This document shows positions 21,601-33,468 of a DNA stretch of 64,000 bases, piece after piece. The position numbers and the translations under genes are program-made. The notes under the pieces were generated by a model that saw only the letters and a program-made list of their open reading frames with translations, searched no databases and was not told where the DNA came from. The stretch's first letter is position 1, and every line of letters begins with the position of its first letter. The DNA is from Lentinula raphanica (lineage: Eukaryota; Basidiomycota; Agaricomycetes; Agaricales; Omphalotaceae): NCBI GenBank assembly GCA_027919835.1, contig JANVFP010000016.1:310001-374000 (forward strand), written 5' to 3'.

Positions 21601-24571
21601 CTATGCTTTCAATCCAACCATAGGCGAAGACGGCAACGGCGGATGCCTAGACTGTGGTGAACGTCCTTTTGGTCCAGGCTTATGCACAGGTCTTCCCCTT
21701 CCTCGTCTCGCTGACCCTGACGATGAGCCCGTAGATCCAGTCGACGTCGATGATACAGAAGAATTGGGCACAGACACTGCAGACGACCCGGAACTTGTTG
21801 TACTTGATATCGATGTCATGGATGCGATAGACCCATTTGACATGGACATTGGGTGATTTCGCACCTTTGCAATGATTGGAGGCGAGGAAGACATGAGGGA
21901 AGAGAAGGATGAATTGAGAGAGCCGGGCGAGTTGTAGTTGACGTGGGCACTATGCCCATTGATACGATTGATGTTTGGTCTGTTACTGTTGGTAGATAAC
22001 GAGGAAGACGTATCGTCGTCATCATCCCTCCCATAATAAACCTCATCAAACCTGTCTGAATCTTCCCTTGTGGATCTTGCCTTGTCGTTAGGCACCGCGA
22101 TAGGCTGGGAAGACGATATTGGGAAAGTGGGTGAGGACATCGGAGACAACACCGATGACGAAGAGGAAGCATAAGGTGCTGTCGATATCGGCGAGGGACT
22201 CTTCTCTGACGTCCCTGGGGCGGCACTGTGACTTCTCCTCCTCCCTGCAGCGACACTCCTCACTACCCTTGGTCCGAACACGGGTGGTGATCCACTTGTT
22301 GCTGACATGGATGACCAAGACATCATATCTCGTTCCCGACCCTTCTCATCCATACTAACCAACGACCCGATACTCCCGTTCCCATTCATCATCATCGTCA
22401 TCGTGCGCTGGGGCTTAAGAGTCTCTTCTGAGTTCAGCGGAGTACCAACACCGACGCCAACGCCAACACCGACAGGATAACCATTCGTCATCCGCTTCGC
22501 GCTCCCGTTGACGGTTTGACCATTGGCCATGCTCATACTCATATCCATCGCCTGAGGATACGGTGAGCCACCGTGTGCCAAACCAGCGTGTACGATGCCT
22601 GAGATCACTGCACGTTCGTAATAGAGCATAAAAGCCCCCGAGCCTTCCTGTAACACACTCTCAATTCCCACCTCCGTCACAGCATCATCCGAGACTCGAA
22701 GCCACCCTCTGCCCGTTCCAGCAGCAGTAGACGGGTCTGCGTCGTCCCATATATATTCTTCAAACCCCTCAGCATCTTCACCCTCCGCCTGGGTGTCTTC
22801 AGCACCTGGTTCGCGTTTGATTGGACTAGAAGCACTAGCTTCATCTAGAACCTCTATAACAAGCCTCGGCGGATGCCACTTGTCCTCTAGTTTGCCTGAA
22901 CTATTCTTGGGTTTCCGGCGATAGCAGATGTAGTGGCCAAACGAGTGTTGGCCAAAGTGACATACGACAGCAGATAATCGATAGATGGTACGGGATGATG
23001 AGTCGCGAGGTTCGGGTGTAGGTGTCGTCGAGCGTTTAGGGTGAGGTGGTGGAGTAGAAAGTGATGATGTTGGGACAGTGGAGAGATTGCCTGAAGTGGT
23101 GTATTGCGTGAGATCAAGAACTTCTGGAAAGATAACGCGGATGTTATTCTTGGATGCGTAATGCGAAAAGTGCATGGAACGATTGATATGAAGGACAAGA
23201 ACAGGTGGTGGCTGTTTTGACTCAATGAGCATGATACATCCGTTAGTCAGAGCGACACATACCCTTGCGATCATAGCCTGTTTCGTAGACAGACTGATGA
23301 CCTTCTCCATCCGTACATCCTTCAGTTCGTCCTCAACCCTACCTTCATCGAGCGCAGATTTGACTTTCGCAGCCATCTTTTTTACGTCCTTCAACCTTCG
23401 CTTCTTCGAGGCAGATGGGTTTTCGACTTGTGAGAGCGTTTGAATCTCCTGCGTCAGCCTCTGATGTGTAGCCGTCATGGAACATTTCCGGCATATACAA
23501 TCCTTCAGAACTTCCAGTCGGGTGTAGTCGGAAAGACAATCCTCCAACAAACATGTGGACTGGAACAAGAGATGAGTTAAATGATAAGGATAAATGAAGT
23601 TCCGGTTGAAAACGCACCGTCATTGGTGGTACCGCTAGCTGCCAATTATCGAACGGAAAATGCATGACGGCTTCGGTGTAGCCACAGACAACGCAGCTCC
23701 TTCGATTTGCAGTCAATCCATCGAATACACTCTTTCCAATCTTCGTTTCGACCTCTTGCGAAAGGTCACCGAGACCTCGATCTCTAGCACCTTCTTTATC
23801 TATAGCAGCAATTTCGGATTTAATGCATTCCGACAGGAGTTGGAAGAGTTCCTGCGCATCTTGATGCTCCCTAGAGCTGAATAATGAGTTGGCACGACCT
23901 GCTGAAGAGAGTACGGATATGAGTTCTAAAGGGCGAATGGAGGAAGGTCTTGAGCGTGGGTCATTTAATGCGTGTATTAGGTCTCGGAGAGCGTCGATCA
24001 CAGGGGTAGGGACATCTAAGGCTTCAGCTTTGGCGTGTATAGATTCGATATGAGGTTGAAGGTATGCCAGAGAAGATAGTGCCTGATAAATCTTCAGTAA
24101 TGTGTGTTGCCACAATGGATACTTCGTCGTACCTGCACAGTGGAGTTCATGAAGCAATATGTGCCCGAGATGTTGACAAGCCCAGGATAACATACAGCGC
24201 AAGCATCCTGGCCTACTTGATACATTATTATCTCGATGTGTTTCTCGAGTTAACTAAATCAACTGACCTGGTTCCAGCTCGAATTTCTCTGACTTAACAG
24301 CCCTCTTCTTGCCCTTCTTTTTCGTGGTGTGATTGTTGGACGAAGAGCTACCCCAGTTCCACGGTAAAGCAATTCCAAGGCTCTCGAGTACCATTAGGCT
24401 CGAATAAAAAAGGGGGCTCAGTCTCGTCAACGGCCTTGGTGATGACCGAGCAAATAGAAGGACCGAGAACGGGACGAGAAAGATGACGATGAGAGGAAAT
24501 ATTTGCTGGAAAGAATTTGAGGTGATTATTTGAAGCACAAAATCGCCAAATTCGTGAGGAATGGTGAGCAT
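21601..24571 (-). CDS. Membrane-anchored ubiquitin carboxyl-terminal hydrolase (Ubp1/USP30-like)
   Basis: Five exons: 24571-24268, 24212-24133, 24082-23618, 23559-23263, 23211-21601 (918 residues). Near the N-terminus a hydrophobic span, IFPLIVIFLVPFSVLLFA, is followed by a basic cluster, as in membrane-anchored Ubp1 or USP30. The Cys box reads GLVNISGTYCFMNSTVQ. It is followed by the REHQDAQELFQLL helix, a CVVCGY/CICRKC zinc-ribbon pair, and the His box FGHYICYRR with GAFMLYYER after it. These make a complete USP-type deubiquitinase. A long serine-rich tail of about 300 residues ends with RRGRGRPVHKPG, which resembles an AT-hook. Intron 4 is 51 nt and open in frame. Target membrane (ER or mitochondrial) is not resolvable. 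Confidence 0.85.
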
Positions 24572-25026
24572 GCTAGAGCGACATGGACGTCGTAGGCAGA
24601 TTATCGGGGACTGGAGTAATACGGGACGGCGCTGTCAACAACGTGCGAGTTACTTGCTACGAAAGGTAATCACGGGCTTATCTCAATTCTCTTTTTCTTG
24701 AAAAACTCTCTGCAGAGTACGATGCACTCGGATGCAGTCACTGAAAGAGACGGTAAGTAGCAAACGAAAAGAGTGAACCCATTAATTGCAGCAGATTTTC
24801 AACCAACAATCTCCTCACGGACAAAATATACTGTATGTACATTTCATGGCGAGCATATAGTTCGATGAACAACTTCTGAAATGCAACTTGTACTACCATT
24901 CTCCAAAATTCCAAGAAATGCAAGAAAGCGAGTAGACGAAGGGAAGCAAGATTGAATAGAATCGAGTAGCAGGATCCTTCTCAAGTATAAAATGTTTTTC
25001 TATCTGGAAATATGAACGCGCACCAC
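24572..25026. other. Intergenic region
   Basis: Promoter side of the ubiquitin protease and terminator side of the first DUF2786-type gene. No gene, repeat or RNA is supported. Confidence 0.4.
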
Positions 25027-27105
25027 TCAACAGTCATCATCGTCTGCAGCTTTGATCCTCTTTCTCTTGAGATCAATCTTCTTCGAGTCCTCCCAGCCCT
25101 TGTCGTACGACCGCACTGCATTCGCGTCTTTGAACTGAAGTTCGGATTCTCTGCGCCGGGAATACAGTTTGATACCTGCTTTCTTCAGGTAATCATCCGC
25201 AAGCAAGAGAGAGGTTTCACGAAATGCGATAAGAGCACCGGCCGAATCCCAAGCAGGTTCATCTACTTTTTCGATTTTAACCTCTTGTTGCTCAAGCTTG
25301 ACCTCCTGCTGCTCCAGTTTGACCTCCTGCTGCTCGAGCTTGACGACCACCTCATCCCGAACAGGCTTGACATCCTGAATAACCTCATCGTCCTTCTCCT
25401 TCTTTACTCGATGTCGTCCTCGCCCATCCTTTCTCGGAGCTGCCTGTGGTTTTTCGGCTTGCTGACGCATTCGATCGTTCGATTTTTGCTGTAGCGCGTC
25501 CAGATCTATGTCGCCAACTTCCTCCTGAACTCTGATATCAGGAGCGACAGCGTCCTCTGCCCGAGCCTCTTCAGTATCTAGGCCATTCTGAAGGTTATTA
25601 TCCTCTTCCTCGCCGTAGTCTCCATGGTCGGACTCTGAGTCAAAGTCGTACCGACCATACCAGTTGCGATAGAGACCATCCTCATCCTCATCCGACTCGT
25701 CGGGATCTGGCGAAGATGTAGAGGACTGATCCTTGTCCTCTTCTTCGTCCTCGACCGTAGGCTTCGTATCGAACTTCGTTTCGATTCCTACGGGCTTCAG
25801 CCGGTCGATCTCCTTTTGTCTCTGCTCTTCCTCTGCCTTTCGCTGGGCTTCTAGCTTTCTCTTCTCTGCCTGCTGTGCTTCTTTCTCTGCCCTCTTTCTC
25901 TCCTTTTGCGCGAAATCATACAAACCATCAGCTACACCACGACAGTACGCGCTATACATTTGTAAATACCCCTTCGGCAGATTGAAATTACCCTGACTTA
26001 CTTCTTTGCATTCACGCCTTTCGCCTCTTTGTTGGCCATGCGCCATTGCAAGATTAGGTTATACACCTACGGTGGTATAAATCAACATGTCAATATGTGC
26101 TGCAGTACAGGGCAAACCATTTCAAAAGCATGTGCGGCAGAGACAGTATTAGGTGCTAATCCTAAATCGCGAAGGTTAAGCGTGAGGTGAGGGTGGTGAA
26201 GACATTGCCTAGTACCGTAGAAGATATACTGCACTTCATTAATCGCATCATTTCTAGGTCGAAATGATCACGACGGCTGTATTTGTAAGATGTGAATTGG
26301 AACTCACATCTGTGTATAGACCTTGATGTCGAATATATCGGAAACCGCGTACGAGGCTGTTGAAGCCCAGGCTTGAATGTACATATATTTGTGCTCGTCA
26401 CAAGAGACGGTAACCACGCTAACATCACAACATGAGAACTAAGACGAGTCGGAATGAAACGAAATGACTTGCGAATGTCCTGCTCTGAAGCAATGGTTAG
26501 TTCAGAGTTGACATGATAGCGATTCTGAACGACAAATCTCACTGTTTCAATCGATCCTCCTTCTCCTCCATGCTTTGCAGTACCTGCGCCTGAGTCACGC
26601 TGTCAGATTGAATCAGAAAATCTAAAATAACCTTCAGGACAAAATTTTACTTCACTCTTTCCATCAACTTCATTGCCAGTCTGGTCCCAGCGGAGTCTTA
26701 GTGAAAATTCAGACCAGATGACGAACACATACCTCAAAGCCTGATGCGCTTCGTGTTCAGTCGTACCTGGGTGCCTCGACAGGTTCAGAGCCTTTCTAAT
26801 GCGCTCCAATACGGCCTTGTCAACGTTCTCCACTGGAAAACATATCGCCGTTGTCACCAAAGAGAAGAAACACTATACTTACAATCCTGCGTCTCGGAAT
26901 CACAGTCTCCCATAGCTAAGAGAGTCACCGTTGCTTTGCTCGGTGGCTTTGGCAAAGACTTCGCTTTGAGTTCCTTTTCTACTTTTACCTCCCATGTAGG
27001 TACAAAGTCATCGTCGGAGTCGTCTGCGACAGGATGGAAGTCAGACTCGTCAGATCCTTCAGCGTAGTCGACGTGTTTTCTCTGTCTTTTACGTTCTCGC
27101 GCCAT
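25027..27105 (-). CDS. DUF2786-type protein, tandem copy 1
   Basis: Multi-exon gene from ATG 27105 (MARERKRQRKHVDY) to TGA 25027-25029. The N-terminus is basic then acidic. The DUF2786 region reads LERIRKALNLSRHPGTTEHE, then LAMKLME and VTQAQVLQSMEEKEDRLKQ in following small exons. Next comes VVTVSCDEHKYMYIQAWAST with a SAYCRGVADGLYDFAQKERK segment, matching the DUF7168-like partner usually found behind DUF2786. The last exon (about 25956-25027) is a long charged coiled-coil-prone tail with three KLEQQEV heptads, ending KKIDLKRKRIKAADDDDC. DUF2786 has no known function. The paralogue at 27776 shares start, middle and end. Several exon borders between 25950 and 26880 are only approximate. Confidence 0.7.
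25281..25343 (-). repeat. Three 21-nt tandem repeats (KLEQQEV)
   Basis: Three adjoining 21-nt units encode KLEQQEV in the tail of DUF2786 copy 1. Units 2 and 3 are nearly identical; unit 1 has a few third-position changes. Copy 2 of the gene has an unrelated repeat at this place. Confidence 0.85.
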
Positions 27106-27690
27106 TGTAAGCGATGTATGGCGCTGTTTCCGAGATTGATAGAGAGCTAGTTGCTGGGTTTGCTCTTCGAACCTGAAAGTTGAATGTAGAAAGTCACTAA
27201 CGTTCAAGAATCAAGCTTGTGAAACTTAAATTTTGCGTGAAAGTTCCACGTGATGACAGCCCCTATTTGATTCGGTATTAGCCTCGCTAGCCAGTCAGAT
27301 AGTTCAACCAATGTTAAACGCGTTCGTTGAATTCGGTATGGATTTGATTGGCCTATTTGGACGCAAAACGTCAATATTCAATCCTATGGTAGCCTTTAAG
27401 ATGATCCCAGATCAATGGGTGTTCAAGTACATATGATATGAGCCAATAAGCAGTGGATGTAGGCTATACATACTTTCAAACCCATTGAAGTCACTGGTCG
27501 AGTTCGCAGGAGCAAAGTATACTGTACATCTACTTAGTATTAATGCATACGAGGATTATTTTGGATACAACTCGAACTGGAAGAACAAGTGTTCCAAGTC
27601 CCAAGAAAACTGAAACCGCGCCGGGCCTGGCAATTTGGACCAAGTGAAGCAGAACTTTCGAGTAGCAAGATTCATTTCAGAAGTTCTGCT
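27106..27690. other. Intergenic region
   Basis: Upstream of DUF2786 copy 1 and downstream of copy 2. It is moderately AT-rich. No gene is supported. Confidence 0.4.
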
Positions 27691-27769
27691 GTCAAGAAAC
27701 ACGAAAGCTGTCAGAAAAAAACCCAAACACTGTCAAAAAACGCGAACACGGTCAAGAAACACAAACGCG
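27691..27769. repeat. Four imperfect ~20-bp tandem repeats
   Basis: Four units each beginning GTCAAGAAACAC or a close variant (27691, 27710, 27732, 27751), spaced 19-22 bp. They end a few bases from the stop codon of DUF2786 copy 2, so they fall in its 3' untranslated region. The last bases before the stop (ACGCGCACCACTCA) are shared with the equivalent place after copy 1. Confidence 0.65.
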
Positions 27770-27775
27770 CACCAC

Positions 27776-29777
27776 TCAGTCCTCCTCATCTGCAGCCTTG
27801 ATTCTCTTCCTCTTGAGATCGATCTTCTTTGAATCTTCCAAGCCCTTATGATATGACTGCGATGCGTTCATGCCTTTCAGTTGAAGTTTGGGCAGTTTGC
27901 GGCTTGAACGCAATTTCGTGCCGCGTCTCTTTAAATAATCATCTGCAAGTAAGATCGACGTCTTGCGGAATGCAATAAGAGCACCAGCAGATTGCCAAGC
28001 TGGGTCCCGGTCCTCTGCTTCAATCTTGTTGACCACTTCATCCTTCTTCTTCTGATCCTCCTCCTTCTTCTGATCCTCCTCCTTCTTCTGATCCTCTTTC
28101 TTCTGCAATCGCTCGTTAGATTTCTCCTGGAGTTCATCAAGATCTATGTCATGAGCTTCATCCTGGATATCAATGTCAGGAGCAACAGCATCCTCTGCTC
28201 GAGCCTCCTCCGTGTCTAGGCCTGTTTGAAGATCCATGTTCTCGTCGCCGCTGTAGTCTCCATAATCGTCCGAGTCATCCCAGCCAAAATAATCATCTTC
28301 ATCTGCTTCGCACTCAGCGGGGTCCGGCAATGTATCGAGAATGTGCTTCGATGGTTTGGCGTTGTCATACGTGCTTTCGACGTCATCCTCGACCCTAGCC
28401 TTCAGATCGAGCTTCGGCTCGATTTCCAATCGTTCAATCTCTCTCTTTCTCTGCTCTTCCTCTGTTTTCTGCTGAGCCTCTAGTCTTTTGGTCTCTGCTT
28501 CCCGTGCTTCTTTCTCTTCTCGCTTCCTTTCCTTTTTTGCGAAATCATACAAGCCGTTCGCCACGCCACGGCAATACGCACTACACGTTAGTCTCATGTG
28601 AATACCGACTGTAGCAAAGAGTCGAGGTGATTTGAACGCACTTCTTCGCATTCATACCTTTCGCCTCTTTGTTAGCCATGCGCCATCGCAAGATCAGATT
28701 ATACACCTGCAGTGGGGAGAAACACATTGGCAATAGTCTAAGCTGCACAAAGGAAACCTGCAGACCATTTCGTATGCATGGGCAGCAGAAACGGTATTGG
28801 GTGCCAATCCTGATTCAAGTAGTTTACTAAGCGCACGGTAAAAACAATACATTGTTTTCATACCATAAAAAACATATCGTATCTCATTTTTCTTCTGCCA
28901 GTGTCTGTGAAATCCTTAGGATTGCTGCTTGATGGAACAGGAGCTATACTCACGATTGTGTGTAGCATTTGATATCGAATATCATTGAAACAGCACTCGA
29001 GGCTGTGGAAGCCCAGGATTGAATGTACATATTTTTGTTTTGTTCGCAAGAGACAGTGACCACACTAACGCGACGATATCAGCACTGGCACAAGGAGCAA
29101 AATGACCTGACTTGCGAATGTCCTGCTCTGAAGCAATGGTTAGTTGGAGACGCGAGCTAGATATACAAATCTCACTGTTTCAATCTATCATCCTTTCCCT
29201 CCATACTTTCCAGTACCTGGGCTTGTGTTACGCTGTAAGCGATATCAGAAAATAAAAGTCGCATCTAAGGAGAAAGGTCTTACTTCAAACTTTCCATCAA
29301 CTTCATAGCTAATCTGTTTCCCAGACCAAACTCAGTTTTAACAAAATCAACCTCGATGAGAACACACACCTCAAAGCCTGATGCGCTTCGTGTTCGGCGG
29401 TCCCCGGATGCCTAGACAGGTTCAACGCTTTTTTCACTCGCTCCAATGTAGCCTGATCGACGTTTTCCACTGGAAAACAGATTACCGTCGTCACCAAACA
29501 GAATTAGCATAGTATACTTACAACTCTGAGTCTCGACATCCGCATCTCCCATAGCTAGCAGAGTGACTGTTGCTTTGCTCGATGGTTTTGGCTCCTTTGA
29601 CTGCTTCTTTACCTTCATCTTCCGCGTAGGAACAAACTCTTCATCGGAGTCTACATCAGGATCGAAGTCGGAATCGTCTACACCAGGATTGGGATTGGAG
29701 TCATCTGCGACAGGATCGAAGTCAGATTCCTCAGAATAGTCGAGGTTTTTTTTCTGTCTCTTGCGTTCTCCTGCCAT
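27776..29777 (-). CDS. DUF2786-type protein, tandem copy 2
   Basis: Paralogue of the gene at 25027, from ATG 29777 (MAGERKRQKKNLDYSEES) to TGA 27776-27778. The first exon joins to LENVDQATLERVKKALNLSR with a GTAAGT donor; then LAMKLMESLN, VTQAQVLESMEGKDDRLKQ, VVTVSCEQNKNMYIQSWAST, GLAPNTVSAAHAYEMV, VYNLILRWRMANKEAKG and SAYCRGVANGLYDFAKKERK are in separate exons. The last exon is an acidic/basic tail with three KKEEDQ units in place of the KLEQQEV heptads of copy 1, and ends KKIDLKRKRIKAADEED. The short acidic repeats FDPVADD/FDPDVD near the N-terminus are also longer than in copy 1. Function unknown. Confidence 0.7.
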
Positions 29778-30226
29778 TGTTGATGAACGTTGATGGATGG
29801 TGCTAGAAGACAGCCAGCTCTACATCTCCGCTTCGATTCCGAACTTGAAGTTCGAACTGTAAAAGTATCACGTGATAGAAGCTCTCTCGGTTCGATTACC
29901 CTTTTCGGAATATCTCAATACTTGATCAATGGCAGGACTCGGTCAGGTCTGTGAGAGGTTGCGAGCATTGATTTTATACCTGATGAAAACATGAAGATGC
30001 GACATGAAAACATAAGTAGCCAGCAGGTAGAAAATGCGTGCCAGACGCAGCATGTTCTGTGATGGAAGGCTCAAAGAGTCCAAGATTGAAAGACGTGCAC
30101 AAGATAAATACTGAAAGGATATCAGAATAAATAGCACATGATGATCATGTATGGATGAGGGTAAATCGGTGAGATGATGATAACAGACGTGACGATTGTT
30201 CAAAAAGCCAAAGTGATTAAAATAGT
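29778..30226. other. Intergenic region
   Basis: About 450 bp between DUF2786 copy 2 start and the protease stop. A 95-codon open stretch on the minus strand (29943-30230) has no domain. Nothing else is supported. Confidence 0.4.
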
Positions 30227-31902
30227 TCAAGCAAGTTGGGCGAATCCGAGCTGGTTGGTTCCGAGATTGAACACAGAGTAAACACCCTTCATGAACCTAT
30301 GAGCAAGATTCAGCATCTAGAGAAAACCAAAAGACAGCGAGCGTATTCTTACGTATCACCGACCAGCCACGTAGAAGACCGGGCCCCGAATATGTTCTGT
30401 CCAACGAGAGCACCAACACAGTTTTGTCCGGAGCCATCGGTATAGCCAGTGTTCATGCTGAGAGAAGTGAGTGACCGAACAACCTGTCACACAGAGACGA
30501 ACTCACTGTTCGTCTGGGATACTCCAGTTCTTCCCACCCCAGCTCATCGATACTCCCAACGTCTGGTTGCAAGGATAGGTGTAGAAGCCAGGTTCGGCTT
30601 CATAAGCCGATGCACCAGGAATAGAATCCCATAAGGCCTTCACAGCCTGAGTAGGTCCATAAATAAGCGTAGTTCCCGAATCAACAATGGTATCGATCCC
30701 AGAAACGACGCTAGCATTCGATGGAACGCTGATACTTCCGTTGGTCAGTTTCCAATACCCAGGGGTCGTGTTGACGTCGTGGAATTCTATGTCGCCGGTG
30801 TAATGTTCAGAGTTGGTTCCACCGATGTAGAGTTCGGAACCGTTCGTGGACAGGAAGAAGCTGAATTCAGGGGAGGGAACGGCACCTTGTTTGACGGCGG
30901 TTTCAAAGAAAGTCGGGGCGTTGAGATTGGAGAGTGTGGAATAGCCCATCCCGAGGATGCTGGAAGCGTACCAGATCGCTTCAGTATTTGGGCACATCAA
31001 TATATCGCTGTCCTTACCCGTCAAAGGGAGTCTGAGCAACCGATCTGGACAAATTGGTCACGGCGGCGAAATGTTGACCACTAACAGAAATTCCGGCCAC
31101 GGTCACTGTAGAATGGACTCATTAGCATTCAAAAAAGACCTATATGTGATGTCAAGCTAACCATTGTCTGCGAAAATCGGCCCAGAGACTGTAGATCCAT
31201 CACCATACTGAATATTGAAAGAACCACCTTGGGCTTCCGAAGATGAAGAGGCTGAGGGATCATACTTCTTTTTGGAAGAACAAAGTGAGTCGGTGCAATT
31301 GGTAGAAGGAACCCAGAGGTCGGATGAACCAGCTAGGGGACGTACGTCAGTCAGTAGAGCAGAAATTGATGTGTGCAAGAAAGACGCACTATCGAAATCT
31401 ATGAGGAATTCTTGAGAACTAGAACCTATTGAAATCTGTCCGTCCCAAAGCTCATCATTGTTTTCGTCAGTCAACGATTCCGACTGTCTCTTGACATGCA
31501 CGCTAGTTAGCGACTGAAGGAGATTCACAGGCAGGGCAAGAAGCGGTTTGATTTCGAAACCCTAAGGATGAATCACAGGAAACCTCAATCGTCTACACAC
31601 AGGTAGCTAGATCTTCCATTACTCACCTCAGGCAAGGAACCTTGCGTACTGAGGTAGTTCATCATGTTACGCCTGTGCTTGTTAACGGTCATGATGACAT
31701 CGACTCTGGCCTTGTCCGCGTTGAATATACCATCTGAATCTGCCAACCCACTGCGCCTGCGAATAGGAATTGAAATCCCAGCAGGCGCCCTTGGTACAGC
31801 GTCCACATGAGGCGCAGGAGACGCGAGAACCGAATCGAGAAGAGAACCATTCAGCGCCAGAGAAAAAAGGAGAGGGTATATGAAGGAGGAATTCTTGAAC
31901 AT
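30227..31902 (-). CDS. Secreted pepsin-like aspartic protease (family A1)
   Basis: Multi-exon gene starting at ATG 31902. Exon 1 (31902-31627) codes a signal peptide (FIYPLLFSLALNGSLLDSV) and propeptide. Exon 2 (31561-31390) contains VHVKRQSES, a KR site where a Kex2-type protease would release the mature enzyme. The first catalytic motif DFDTGSSDLWVPSTNC forms across the next junction (GAT A / CT GGT). IQYGDGSTVSGP is the flap region. The second catalytic motif is TIVDSGTTLIYGP. The C-terminal exons give NCVGALVGQNIFGARSSTWLVGD and FMKGVYSVFNLGTNQLGFAQLA, then TGA 30229-30227. All hallmarks of an active extracellular pepsin-like enzyme are present. A MITE sits about 320 bp upstream. Confidence 0.88.
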
Positions 31903-32217
31903 TGTGGTGAAGGAATGGAAGGGCAATGAGGGAATTATCGTTGAAGCACTCGTGGTTTGAGAAGGAAAGGGAAAATTGTGAACCGCCAAGCGATTTGTGC
32001 TTTTGCCATTGGCGACGGGAGTGTGGAGCGACGTTGAGGTATTAACGCCGTTGCAACTGATTCTCCGCCATTTTATCCATAATTGCACTCCTACTACCTT
32101 CGAATAGAGCGTCGATGGGTTCTTATCATTTTTCTATTTCTCATTCGCATCTGCGAGCATTGTAGCAGAGTACTCAGCCCCTGCGTCGTGGACGAAAGAA
32201 AGATTAGTTGAAGTCGG
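31903..32217 (-). other. Protease upstream region
   Basis: Promoter region of the aspartic protease, bounded on the far side by the target duplication of the MITE. No clear TATA box next to the start. Confidence 0.4.
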
Positions 32218-32225
32218 GTTGAAGT

Positions 32226-32694
32226 AGGACCCCCCATAGTTACCTGAGAGGATAGGTGCCAGTTCGGACAAAAATTTGGCCAAAATCTCGAAAATGTCCG
32301 GGTCAGGTTCGGACAAAAATGTACCTTTTGGGACCAGAGGTCAGGTCCTCAGTTCGGACAAAAAATTTGTCAGTTCAGACCCTCAACCACACCTCCTTAC
32401 TCATTCTGCACCCGAATAGGTGCTCATCTACCAGTTCACTGTGGAAGCTGAAAATTTTTGAGAATTCATGCATCGGTTGATGTCAGAACAATTCTGGCTC
32501 TCTCAAAGCCTGCGGAGAGTTGCGGTCCATGCGGGAATGTCCGGTACCCAGTTCGGACAAAATTTCTGAAATTTCAAGGTCCGGGACCAAGTTCGGACAA
32601 AATTTGGGGCTCAAAACCCAATTTTGGTTCGGACAAAATCTCAGAAATTTTGAAAATCTGGCACCTATCCTTTTAGCCTATTATGGGGGGTCCT
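32226..32694. mobile_element. hAT-like MITE with 8-bp target duplication
   Basis: A 469-bp element with terminal inverted repeats. The left end reads AGGACCCCCCATA...AGGATAGGTGCCAG and the right end is its reverse complement with a few differences over about 38 bp. It is flanked by perfect 8-bp direct repeats GTTGAAGT (32218-32225 and 32695-32702). An 8-bp duplication is the mark of hAT-superfamily transposases. No transposase is coded. Inside, the 12-mer GTTCGGACAAAA occurs six times (from about 32272, 32308, 32352, 32550, 32591 and 32630), all in the same orientation. Confidence 0.85.
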
Positions 32695-32702
32695 GTTGAA
32701 GT

Positions 32703-33468
32703 ATGGTAAAATATATAAGGCTAAATATATATAAATAGTATTGCAGTTCCGAGGATCGCAAGTTGCAACGACCAGAAAAAGATTATGAGAGGCATCAGAG
32801 GTTCGACTGGTTGTTCAATCTACAGGTCCTGCCATGTTTAGCAGCCTTGGAATCCATTGTCAAGCCTACTCTACTGAATTTTCAAGGTAACTCGGATGGA
32901 TCCCAATCCCCTTCATTACCCAAATCAGAACGCAGCTTTCCTTCACTGTCTCGGGGCCAGTGTTTGATGTTCCAATCTAGAAATGGAGGGATAGGAAAGT
33001 CTGGAGTGGCTATTCAACGACGCTCAGTATAAACTCTTTGAATATGAGTTCAATAGGATAGATACCTGGATTGACCGGTTTGCACTGTACTTGGATTTGA
33101 AGGCTCGACATAGAGGTATCCGTGAAAGATGCATACTGAAAGTATACGTGGATTCTGCCACCCGTCATGGAGAACGCAGTTGTCGACTGGTCAACTTCAT
33201 TTGCGCGTGCGTAGGTGTAGTCCTAAGTCATGAAAAAGTCAATGGGTTCGTTGCTGAGCATCGGCTACGAAGATTGTTGGACGCACCTTGCTTGACTGTT
33301 TGAAATTGCTGTCGTCAACTTCAATAGTACACTGTGTCCATTGTCGTAGTAATATCGTCAGTCATGGAATCACAGTGCACACAGACTGGCCGTATTCTTA
33401 CCTTCCAATCACTGTGCAAAATTAATGTTCAAATCGAGTTTCATGATCGATGGAGTCAAAGCTACAAC
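32703..33468. other. Region without a secure gene
   Basis: About 770 bp with short open stretches only. It starts with AT-rich sequence (tatataaata) just outside the MITE. The right part is downstream of the small secreted protein gene. Confidence 0.4.

Noticed and set aside
21816..22318. Open frames overlapping the ubiquitin protease tail on the same strand
   Set aside because: Out-of-frame shadows of a long serine-rich coding region.
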